In this document: positions 6,424-12,964 of the stretch, one piece after another
Layout of the letters: every line of letters starts with the position of its first letter
How positions within the stretch are numbered: the stretch's first letter is position 1
DNA from: Bacteroidales bacterium
GTDB lineage: Bacteria > Bacteroidota > Bacteroidia > Bacteroidales > WCHB1-69
Assembly: GCA_017527945.1 (NCBI GenBank)
Contig: JAFXPL010000056.1
Coordinates: 1 to 18,592, forward strand
DNA: 18,592 nucleotides
Direction: 5' to 3'
Translations under genes and position numbers: made by a program
The notes under the pieces: model-generated
Database searches by the model: none
Told to the model about the DNA's origin: nothing
The model's input: the letters and a program-made list of their open reading frames with translations, nothing else

Positions 6424-7103
6424 TATTCTGATTTAAATAGGGTTCCTAATTTCTTGAAAAAACCTTTTTCCGCTTCTTCGGGTTCCGCCGCGGCCTGTTC
6501 TTCCTCCAATTTGGCGGCGATTTCGCTCTCCTTGGTGTTGCATTGGCTCATGGTGCGTTGCATACCCACGGTGACAAACGACTTCACGGCGCTGACGGCC
6601 CGTTCGACGCAGGGCTCCACCAACTTCATCTCCTCGGAGGAGAACCGCCCCAGCACGTAGTCGATCTGGTGCCCCATGGCGTAGTCCTTGCCGATGCCGC
6701 AGCGCATGCGCGGGATGTCGGTGCTGCCGAGCGTCTCGATGATGTTGCCGATGCCGTTGTGGGTGCCGCCGCCGCCCTTGGGCTTCAGCTTGAACACGCC
6801 TAACGGCAGGTCGATGTCGTCATATACCACTAAACAGTGGTCGAGGGCTACATTTTCCTGCGAGAGCCAGTATTTCACCGCCTTTCCGCTAAGGTTCATG
6901 TAGGTGGTGGGCATGATGACCACGATTTCGCGGCCTTTGAACGAGCCACGGGCAACGTAGGCCAGCCGGTCAACGGTGAAGGTCGCCTTCAGGGCTTTCG
7001 CCACCGCGTTGGCCACCTCGAAGCCGTAGTTGTGGCGCGTGCCGGCGTATTGCTGCTCGGCGTTGCCCAACCCCACAATCAGGTAGCGTTTCTCATTCTC
7101 CAT
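6423..7103 (-). CDS. pth: Peptidyl-tRNA hydrolase with an acidic C-terminal extension
   Basis: Pth cleaves peptidyl-tRNA released from stalled ribosomes and recycles the tRNA in the cytoplasm. The 226-aa protein has the conserved residues in their usual places: N14 (GLGN), catalytic H24 (TRHNYGFEV), MN at 69-70 (TTYMNLSG), D95 (YDDIDLP) and N116 (GGGGTHNGIGNII). Bacterial Pth is usually about 190 aa. Here ~35 extra residues form a Glu/Ala-rich stretch (KLEEEQAAAEPEEAEK) ending in a short basic amphipathic tail, KGFFKKLGTLFKSE. I chose ATG 7103 over the upstream TTG at 7109 because it places the family motif normally. The gene overlaps rsmD by 11 nt. Confidence 0.95.
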   Translation of the reverse strand: MENEKRYLIVGLGNAEQQYAGTRHNYGFEVANAVAKALKATFTVDRLAYVARGSFKGREIVVIMPTTYMNLSGKAVKYWLSQENVALDHCLVVYDDIDLPLGVFKLKPKGGGGTHNGIGNIIETLGSTDIPRMRCGIGKDYAMGHQIDYVLGRFSSEEMKLVEPCVERAVSAVKSFVTVGMQRTMSQCNTKESEIAAKLEEEQAAAEPEEAEKGFFKKLGTLFKSE

Positions 7104-7665
7104 CCTCAACCTCGCTTTCCTCTTCAGACATGTTCACGAAAAACGAAAAATGCAGCTTCCCGTAACGGCGGTGGTCGTAGAACTTCGGATGTTCCGAGAA
7201 ATCGTGCGCGATGGAATGCTCCATCACGAGCCAGCCGTCGGGGAGCAGCAGGTTGTGCTCGAACACGTTGTCGATGATTTTCTCGATGTTGGGCAGGTCG
7301 TAGGGCGGGTCGGCGAAGATGATGTTGAATTGCTGGCGGCAGGAGGCGGTGTAGGCGAAGGCGTCTTGCCGGATCACCGTCACCTGATCGTTGTAGTGCA
7401 GTTGGTCGATGGTTTTCTGTATGAATTTGGTACACAGCAGGTTCTCATCGACAGATACCACGGAGAGGGCTCCTCGGGAGGCGAATTCGTAGGTGAGGTT
7501 GCCCGTGCCGGAGAAGAGGTCCAGCACCCGTACGTTGTCGAGGTAGAAGTAGTTGTTCAGGATATTGAACAGGCTTTCCTTGCCCATGTCCATGGTCGGG
7601 CGCACGGGCAAGTTGGCAGGCGCCACGATGTGGCGGCCACGGTTTTTTCCGCTGATGATTCTCAT
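7093..7665 (-). CDS. rsmD: 16S rRNA (guanine966-N2)-methyltransferase
   Basis: RsmD uses SAM to methylate N2 of G966 in 16S rRNA during small-subunit assembly. The 190-aa protein starts MRIISGKNRGR and has the RPTMDMGKESLFNIL segment (22-36). SAM motif I is VLDLFSGTGNL (47-57) and the catalytic DPPY is at 119-122. These are all diagnostic, and the length is normal. The acidic tail (MSEEESEVEDGE) is encoded across the overlap with pth. Its ATG shares a base with the stop of the DUF3822 gene (TAATG), so the three genes are tightly linked. Confidence 0.95.
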   Translation of the reverse strand: MRIISGKNRGRHIVAPANLPVRPTMDMGKESLFNILNNYFYLDNVRVLDLFSGTGNLTYEFASRGALSVVSVDENLLCTKFIQKTIDQLHYNDQVTVIRQDAFAYTASCRQQFNIIFADPPYDLPNIEKIIDNVFEHNLLLPDGWLVMEHSIAHDFSEHPKFYDHRRYGKLHFSFFVNMSEEESEVEDGE

Positions 7666-8339
7666 TATTGCAGAATGATAGGCTTGATTTGGTATTTTTT
7701 GAACAGTTGGAGCAGCTTACGGTCTTCCCCGCCGTGGAAGTGCAGGAGCATGTCGGGAGTATGCAGGTTCAACTGGCGGATGATGTGGAGCACATAGAAG
7801 AGGATGTCCGTCGGGTCGGTGAGCGGGAATCGGTTGGCGAGCAGCGGTTCGCCGCGGTGAACTGCTGCCACGTCGAGGAAATCGTTGTTGATGCCGACAT
7901 AAAGTGCTGACACGGCGTTCAGTTGGCCGAGCATTTGGAATGTCAGTGCGGTCTCCGACACCACCTGGTGCGGGAACGGCAGCCTGGCGAGGGTGTCCAC
8001 GTCGTTCTGATTGAGGGAATAGACGGCCCGGTAGTTCCCGATGGGGTCGGAGTAGGTCTGTCCGATGCGGGAGGTGTCGAACTGCAGGGCGAGGTAGTCG
8101 CGGGCTTTCGTGGGGGAGTAGAGTTCGGCGGGCACTAACAGGGGAATATGCCTTGCGGCGATGATGCGCAGCGCATCGCCCGGGGCGAAGAACGCCGGTG
8201 CTTCGGTGGACATCAGTGCGCCGGAGCTGTGCGGGAACGACTTGACAGCAAGGCGGTTGCCTTCATGCTTATAAAATGAAAATCCATCCGGCGCAATGCG
8301 AATGGATTTCCCATAATATTCGTTAAGTGTAGGAGTCAT
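7665..8339 (-). CDS. DUF3822 family protein
   Basis: This 224-aa protein resembles the DUF3822 family, which in Bacteroidota is typically found next to rsmD. I base this on family look and position, not on a catalytic motif. Visible features are an ordinary soluble composition, no signal peptide or membrane helix, a segment YVGINNDFLDVAAVHRGEP resembling an ASKHA (actin/hexokinase-like) beta-strand pair, and LLHFHGGEDRKLLQLFKKY near the end. The fold suggestion is inference. The gene starts 9 nt after the stop of the membrane-anchored protein and ends in TAATG with rsmD, so it belongs to that operon. Confidence 0.7.
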   Translation of the reverse strand: MTPTLNEYYGKSIRIAPDGFSFYKHEGNRLAVKSFPHSSGALMSTEAPAFFAPGDALRIIAARHIPLLVPAELYSPTKARDYLALQFDTSRIGQTYSDPIGNYRAVYSLNQNDVDTLARLPFPHQVVSETALTFQMLGQLNAVSALYVGINNDFLDVAAVHRGEPLLANRFPLTDPTDILFYVLHIIRQLNLHTPDMLLHFHGGEDRKLLQLFKKYQIKPIILQ

Positions 8340-8348
8340 GATATGGAA

Positions 8349-9029
8349 TTATTCCCAGCTGCCGGCGGTGCTGGCTTCGGTTAAGGAGCCCATGTACAAA
8401 GGCTCGTACTGGGAGCGGTACTGGTTCTCGGAGGCGAGGTCGTTGTAGAAAATCTTGTTCCAGAGCTTGGTCAGCGGGCCGGCGTTCTCCGGGGTGATGC
8501 TCTTTTCCATGTTGTAGAGCATGTCGTCAAGGCTCACGTCGATGCGATAGACCGGGATGGTGTAGGTCTTGCTGGAGAGCGAGTCGGTCTGGATTTGGTA
8601 TTTCTTCTCTTTGTTGGAGAAGGGGATGTATTGGAAGTTCTTGAAGTTCTCTTTGGGGACCTTCTTGTCGATGTCGAGGATTTTCTCGATGGCGGGCACG
8701 GAGACGACCTCCTTGTGGATGAGTCCGAGCTTGAAGGCCTCGGCCTCGCTCATGGTATCGGGGAAGTTACCCACGTTCTTCTCGATTTGCACGGTGCCGT
8801 TGTTAACGAAATCAACCAGCTTGTCGATGTTGTCCGCATAGACTTTGTTCACGTTCTTATAGACGGCCTGGGCGCTGCGGATGGCGAGCAGGTTCTGCAC
8901 GTTGGCCTCTTTGCGGATTTGATAGACAGTTTTGAATTTCTCGGGGCGCATGATGCTGCGGGCGGCAAAAATGGCCAGGATGACCACCACGATGGCCATC
9001 AGGATAGAGAATAATCTTCTAAGTTTCAT
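8349..9029 (-). CDS. Single-pass membrane-anchored protein of unknown function
   Basis: I do not recognise a named family. The 226-aa protein has a basic start (MKLRR), one hydrophobic helix at about residues 6-24 (LFSILMAIVVVILAIFAARS), then a hydrophilic domain with helical beginnings (IRKEANVQNLLAIRSAQAVY) and the phrase YADNIDKLVDFVNNGTVQIE. That layout, with a long N-terminal helix followed by an 'IR.AQ..YK....Y..N.D.LV' segment, recalls type II/IV pseudopilin-like proteins, but no prepilin cleavage site (G before F/M plus E5) is clear. The rest is probably periplasmic. It is the first gene of the run leading to DUF3822, rsmD, pth and the beta-barrel gene, so it may be co-expressed with them. 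Confidence 0.75.
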   Translation of the reverse strand: MKLRRLFSILMAIVVVILAIFAARSIMRPEKFKTVYQIRKEANVQNLLAIRSAQAVYKNVNKVYADNIDKLVDFVNNGTVQIEKNVGNFPDTMSEAEAFKLGLIHKEVVSVPAIEKILDIDKKVPKENFKNFQYIPFSNKEKKYQIQTDSLSSKTYTIPVYRIDVSLDDMLYNMEKSITPENAGPLTKLWNKIFYNDLASENQYRSQYEPLYMGSLTEASTAGSWE

Positions 9030-9076
9030 AACGTTATATACCTTTTTTGTTTATTTCTACTTTTCAGAATTTCGCG

Positions 9077-9084
9077 CAAAAGTA
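9077..9084 (-). promoter_or_regulatory. Candidate -7 box for the rsmD-pth gene group
   Basis: On the minus strand TACTTTTG fits TAnnTTTG, 47 nt before the ATG at 9029. The nearest upstream TTG (9102-9100) is only 15 nt away, shorter than usual, so the match is partial. The AT-rich gap (9030-9143) also holds a small palindrome, ATTTTG-CGTT-CAAAAT (9090-9105). That could belong to a weak terminator of the upstream kinase gene. Confidence 0.4.
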
Positions 9085-9143
9085 GTAAAATTTTGCGTTC
9101 AAAATGTTTTTTCGAAAAATTATTTTCAAACAGGGGGTGTGGA

Positions 9144-9785
9144 TTAAAACAGGATGCGGTGTATGCCGGCCGTGCGCGTCTGCGTGATTAAATTCGCAAA
9201 ACGCTGATAGTCAGATTCGTTATCTACAAAATCAATGTTTTCAGTATCGACTAAAAGAATCGGGACATTCTGGTTCTCGCGGAAGTAGGTGAGGTATTTC
9301 TCCTGGATGTCGGAGAGGTAGCCGGCGGTGATGTCCTTCTCGAAGTCGCGGTTGCGCTTGGCGATTTGCCGGAGCAGTCGTTCGGGTTTGGTGTAGAGGT
9401 AGAGGATCAGGTCGGGTTTGGGCAGGAAGCCTGCCACGGTGTCGAACACGGTCTTGAAGAGGGCGTATTCGTCCTTGGAGAGGTTGTTCTTGGAGAAGAG
9501 CAGGCATTTGTCGATGAAATAGTCGCCGATGACGAAGTCGGTGAAGAGGTCGCGGGCGGCGAGGAGCCCCTTGAGCTGCTGATAGCGGTCCATCAGGAAG
9601 GTCATCTCCACGGGGAAGGCGTAATGCTCGGGATCCTTGTAGAACTTCTCCAAGAAAGGGTTGTCGGAGAAGCGCTCCAGCACCAGCTCGGCGTTGAAGT
9701 CGCGGGCGAGCATGGTGGCGAGGGTGGTCTTGCCCGCGCCGATGCTGCCTTCCACAACGATATAGTTATAAGGGATTTTCGTCAT
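9144..9785 (-). CDS. Deoxynucleoside kinase (second paralogue, folK-linked)
   Basis: This cytoplasmic P-loop kinase of the deoxynucleoside kinase family is complete at 213 aa. Walker A is GSIGAGKTT (13-21), and VLERFSDNPFLEKFYKDP follows as the substrate-binding ERF/NPF segment. Where many family members have DRS, this protein reads GDYFIDKCLLFSKNNL, which may mean a different substrate preference from the kinase at 2-391 (DRT). The lid-like segment RLLRQIAKRNRDFEKDI and LVDTENIDFVDNESDY near the end are typical. The start overlaps the end of folK by 20 nt, implying coupled translation. It is the last gene of its group before the AT-rich gap. Confidence 0.92.
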   Translation of the reverse strand: MTKIPYNYIVVEGSIGAGKTTLATMLARDFNAELVLERFSDNPFLEKFYKDPEHYAFPVEMTFLMDRYQQLKGLLAARDLFTDFVIGDYFIDKCLLFSKNNLSKDEYALFKTVFDTVAGFLPKPDLILYLYTKPERLLRQIAKRNRDFEKDITAGYLSDIQEKYLTYFRENQNVPILLVDTENIDFVDNESDYQRFANLITQTRTAGIHRILF

Positions 9786-10212
9786 GAATCAGGTCGATGT
9801 TTAGTTCTCGGAGAGGGGCCAGCACGAACTCGCGCTCGGCGATGAGGGGGTGGGGGAGCGTGAGCCGTTCGTCATGGTAGCGTATGCGGTCGTAATCAAG
9901 AATATCGAGGTCGATGGTGCGCGCGTGATATACGGGCTGCTGGTCCAGGTAGTAGCTCTTCTGCGCGCGCCCCAACCGACGCTCGATAGATTGCAGTGCG
10001 TCCAACAACGGCAGCGGCTCCAGTTCGGTCTCCACCACGATCACCTGGTTGAGGAACGGGTCCGACTCGAAACCCCAGGCAGGGGTCTCAATCACCGAAG
10101 ACCGGCGCGTGACCGTCCCCACTTCCCAACCGATGAGGCAGTCGGCCATCCGCAGGTAGAAGCTGCGGTTGCCCATGTTGCTGCCCAATGCGATGATGGC
10201 TTGATGTGGCAT
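9766..10212 (-). CDS. folK: 2-amino-4-hydroxy-6-hydroxymethyldihydropteridine pyrophosphokinase
   Basis: FolK transfers pyrophosphate from ATP to 6-hydroxymethyl-7,8-dihydropterin in folate synthesis. The 148-aa protein shows the family landmarks: IIALGSNMGNR at the start, ETPAWGFESDPFLNQV (42-57), RTIDLDILDY (98-107) with the magnesium-binding Asp101 and Asp103, and LPHPLIAEREFVLAPL (119-134). The loop before RTIDLDI (KSYYLDQQPVYHA) is somewhat longer than in the E. coli enzyme. It starts 14 nt after the stop of the 51-aa gene and overlaps the downstream kinase gene by 20 nt. Confidence 0.95.
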   Translation of the reverse strand: MPHQAIIALGSNMGNRSFYLRMADCLIGWEVGTVTRRSSVIETPAWGFESDPFLNQVIVVETELEPLPLLDALQSIERRLGRAQKSYYLDQQPVYHARTIDLDILDYDRIRYHDERLTLPHPLIAEREFVLAPLRELNIDLIHDENPL

Positions 10213-10226
10213 CCTTTCCGGGTGGG

Positions 10227-10382
10227 TTAGTTGTTGATGAAAAGAAGCGGCTGCGGCGCGATGCCCGCGATGACGCTCAGGGACTTGGAGTAGCTCAGGA
10301 GGTTCTTGATGATTCGCCGCGAGGGCTTCTCCTTTTTCACTGACTTTCTGATGACAGGGGTAAAGTTTTTATCCATCGGCAT
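10227..10382 (-). CDS. Small conserved-looking 51-aa protein of unknown function
   Basis: This short gene is read from the minus strand just upstream of folK. It encodes 51 residues: MPMDKNFTPVIRKSVKKEKP, then SRRIIKNLLSYSKSLSVIAG, then IAPQPLLFINN and TAA. A second ATG at 10376 would give 49 residues. It is basic, with one helix-forming segment (RRIIKNLLSYSKSLSVI) and no signal peptide. Its composition and phase look genuinely coding, and small proteins of this look (DKNF.PVI.KS...LLSYS.SL) occur widely in Bacteroidota as I recall. No function is known to me. The 14-nt gap to folK suggests co-transcription. Confidence 0.72.
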   Translation of the reverse strand: MPMDKNFTPVIRKSVKKEKPSRRIIKNLLSYSKSLSVIAGIAPQPLLFINN

Positions 10383-10433
10383 TTCTATTTGTGAAACAAT
10401 AAAAAACGCCCTTTTAACGACAAAGTGTTAATT

Positions 10434-12323
10434 TTATTGTGCACGCGAAATTTTTTTCTGTGGGAGCTCCTGTTCGTCTTGTATGGCCAGCAGCATGGAG
10501 TCGGCGGACATGGCGAGGCTGTCCTGGCGGCTCCATTCGCGGAACCGCGCCTCGTTGCGGTAAAAGGCGACCATGGGCTTCCGCTCGAAAGTCATCAGGT
10601 GCAGGGTGCTGTCGGGCGGCCAGGTGCCGTTGCGCAGCTGCGTGACCGGGATTTGGTTGCAGTAGGCCACGTAGTAGTCCCAGGTGCTGTCCAACCGGTC
10701 GTACTCCTTGAAGACGAGCTGTATGTTCAGGTCGTTGCGGTAGAAGAAGGCGCAGGCGGCGTTGCCGTTGGTGGCCACCACCACCGGGCGCAGGGTGTAG
10801 TGGCCGGTGTCGTGTGCGCCGATATACTCCTTCATCCATACGTTGGCCTCCTTGTTGGCCTCGAAGTTGCTGTCGAGGGCATATTTCGCGTAGGCGTTGT
10901 GGATGCCCCCGGAAATCTCGTTGAAATAGAGCGAGGTGTAGGGGCTGTTGAGCAGGATATGGCGGATAGGCATGAAGGAGAGCAACGCCATCAGACCCAG
11001 AATCACAAAATTGGTGTAGCGGTCGTGGATGTGGCGCAGGGTGCATTCCAACCCGCTGGCCGCAATCAGCATGAACAGCGGATAGATGCAGTAGTGGATG
11101 GCCCACAGCGTGTCGGGGTTCATGTAGTGCGTCTTCACGCGGTTGATGCAGAACAGGAACGTATATATAAATATGAATATGGAGAACGGCTTCAGCGTCT
11201 TGATGGCGTTCTTGAAGAAGATGAAAAAGAGCATGAAGCTGAGGAGCACCACCGTGGGCGTGGTGATGTACAGATATTTGCTGAGATAGCGCTTGGGGAA
11301 GTTGTCGGGCCCGATGAACTGCCCCTCGAAGATCTGGTTCTGGTCGAACGGGATGTTGGTGACCAAGGAGGCGAACGACTTGTTCGGCATGAGGAAGGAG
11401 GTCTCCAAATAGAGGGTGCACAGGCTGTGGACGATGAACACGGCCACCCACATCGCCGCCACGGAAAGGCTGACCAACCCGAGCGCCTTGAGGTATTCCT
11501 TGGTGTAGATTTTCTTGATGGGGTTGTAGAGGAAGAAGTTCAGCAGGGTGAAAATCATGAAGAGGTGCAGCAGCGACGACCCCGCGTTGTGCACCGAGAG
11601 CGTGAGCAGAATGCCGATGGAGATGCGGACGAGCCGCGAAATGCGGATGACCGGCAGCTCCCGGCTAAAATAGTACATCTGCATGATGCTGTAGATGAAG
11701 AAGAAGGCGAAGGTCACATCCACGATGTTGCTCAGCGAGTAGCCGAAGAAACGTGGGGAGATGAGCAGGAAGAACGCTGTGAAGAAGGCCGCGCGCCAGC
11801 TGAACGCCCGAAGCAGAATCAGCGACAGATAGGCAATCAACAGCCAGCCGAAAACACTGCTGATGATATGACGAAAAGCATACACATCGTTGATTTTCAA
11901 TGTTTTCGAAAGTGCGTAGATGACCAGGTCGATGGTCTGGGCCTGCGTGTGCGCGTAAGGGTGCGACTTATAGGCATCGGGGTCGCCGATGTGGTGGAAG
12001 TGGTTGTACAGCAGCTCCGAATACTCGTTCTGCGCCATTTCGCGGTCGGAGACGCCGATGCGCTGGCTCAGCACCAGCATACCCACCAACGAAATCGCCA
12101 ATAGAATCATCCACAGGTATTTGAACACATCGTCGCCCGTCTTCAGCGACAGGTTGAACTGGCTTTTCTCAATCTGATATTTGATTTTCTTCTTGTTGTC
12201 CTTCGAAAAGCGGACCTGCCAGATGTTGTCGTCGAAGAGGTTGTCGTAATAGAGGAACTTGTCCACCACATTCTTGAGGCGGATGAACAGCCGTTCCCAT
12301 ATATTGGTCGTCTCTTTCGGCAT
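10434..12323 (-). CDS. GT39-like polytopic membrane glycosyltransferase (GT-C fold)
   Basis: This 629-aa inner-membrane protein has a ~65-residue cytoplasmic start, about ten hydrophobic helices (first at ~67-88, YLWMILLAISLVGMLVLSQR) and a soluble C-terminal domain after about residue 470. The first external loop carries VSDREMAQNEYSELLYNHF with Asp93, where GT-C enzymes keep their catalytic acid. After it come HPYAHTQAQTIDLVIYALSK and the SPRFFGYSLSNIVDVTFAFF stretch typical of GT39-like Bacteroidota proteins. Such enzymes usually move sugars from polyprenyl-phosphate donors. Donor and acceptor are unknown here. It starts 3 nt after the wbqC-like gene ends, so the two are probably one operon and may act on the same surface glycan. 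A long open frame on the opposite strand is an artefact. Confidence 0.78.
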   Translation of the reverse strand: MPKETTNIWERLFIRLKNVVDKFLYYDNLFDDNIWQVRFSKDNKKKIKYQIEKSQFNLSLKTGDDVFKYLWMILLAISLVGMLVLSQRIGVSDREMAQNEYSELLYNHFHHIGDPDAYKSHPYAHTQAQTIDLVIYALSKTLKINDVYAFRHIISSVFGWLLIAYLSLILLRAFSWRAAFFTAFFLLISPRFFGYSLSNIVDVTFAFFFIYSIMQMYYFSRELPVIRISRLVRISIGILLTLSVHNAGSSLLHLFMIFTLLNFFLYNPIKKIYTKEYLKALGLVSLSVAAMWVAVFIVHSLCTLYLETSFLMPNKSFASLVTNIPFDQNQIFEGQFIGPDNFPKRYLSKYLYITTPTVVLLSFMLFFIFFKNAIKTLKPFSIFIFIYTFLFCINRVKTHYMNPDTLWAIHYCIYPLFMLIAASGLECTLRHIHDRYTNFVILGLMALLSFMPIRHILLNSPYTSLYFNEISGGIHNAYAKYALDSNFEANKEANVWMKEYIGAHDTGHYTLRPVVVATNGNAACAFFYRNDLNIQLVFKEYDRLDSTWDYYVAYCNQIPVTQLRNGTWPPDSTLHLMTFERKPMVAFYRNEARFREWSRQDSLAMSADSMLLAIQDEQELPQKKISRAQ

Positions 12324-12326
12324 GGC

Positions 12327-12962
12327 TTACGCGAGGTGGAATTGAGGGAGCAGACGGTGCAGGTAGTCGGCGGCCTGTGGCCCCTCGTTGAAGAGCAGGT
12401 CGATGACGGAGAGGTTCGGGACAAATCCAAATTTGTCTTCAAACACTTGGTAATAAGGAGTTTGCAGCCGGAAAGGATAGTCGTCTCTTTTGGCTTGTTT
12501 GGGATGGATAAGCAGCCGAAGGTCTCGCGTTTCGTAAGGGGTGAACGTCTCGGTGGTCGCCACCTCCCGTTCCACGCGCATCAGTTTCAGCAGCGTCTGC
12601 ATCAGCTGGAGGTTGAAGTCGAACAGGAACTCGAATTTCTGTTCGAAGAAGGGCTTCAGCGCATCCTTATAATACAAATAGTAAGGGGTGTTGTTGTATG
12701 CCGACTCGATGGAGCGCCAGTGCACGCGCGGCCAGGGGGTGGCATAGTCGATGCGCACCTCTTTCACGATACCCATTCTACCGTCATGAACGGTAGGAAT
12801 GATGAGATTCAGCACTCCGTTACCGTTCATGATGGTCGTCCTGTTGCGGTAGGACTGTTTCTGGTATCGCTCCTCGCGCTCGATGGCGGCGTTCCCGGAT
12901 AGCAGGAAAGCGAAATGCTCGACCGGCGGGAGGTAGGCGGTGGCAAGCAGGGTAGAAGACAC
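12327..12962 (-). CDS. WbqC-like family protein
   Basis: This 211-aa protein has the hallmarks of the WbqC-like family, often found in O-antigen or capsule clusters but of unknown biochemical activity. These are a start with TLLATAYLPPVEHFAFLL, then YQKQSYRNRTTIMNGNGVLNL and IPTVHDGRMGIVKEVRIDY, then WRSIESAYNNTPYYLYY. I chose the GTG at 12962 because it puts the family's usual N-terminus (TAYLPPVE) right at the start. No ATG lies upstream near it, and the frame further upstream runs inside the protease gene. It begins 2 nt after the protease stop and ends 3 nt before the glycosyltransferase start, so all three are probably co-transcribed. Confidence 0.85.
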   Translation of the reverse strand: MSSTLLATAYLPPVEHFAFLLSGNAAIEREERYQKQSYRNRTTIMNGNGVLNLIIPTVHDGRMGIVKEVRIDYATPWPRVHWRSIESAYNNTPYYLYYKDALKPFFEQKFEFLFDFNLQLMQTLLKLMRVEREVATTETFTPYETRDLRLLIHPKQAKRDDYPFRLQTPYYQVFEDKFGFVPNLSVIDLLFNEGPQAADYLHRLLPQFHLA

Positions 12963-12964
12963 CG

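Noticed and set aside
10383..10433. Terminator between the glycosyltransferase gene and the 51-aa gene
   Set aside because: The stem (TTAAC/GTTAA with an 8-base loop) is short and the T run lies several bases beyond it, so it is too weak to call.
10425..12104. Long open frame (559 codons) on the + strand opposite the membrane glycosyltransferase
   Set aside because: Its translation is low-complexity (Val/Glu/Gln/His-rich) with no recognisable motif, while the opposite strand encodes a coherent membrane enzyme. It arises from the GC-rich codon use of the real gene.
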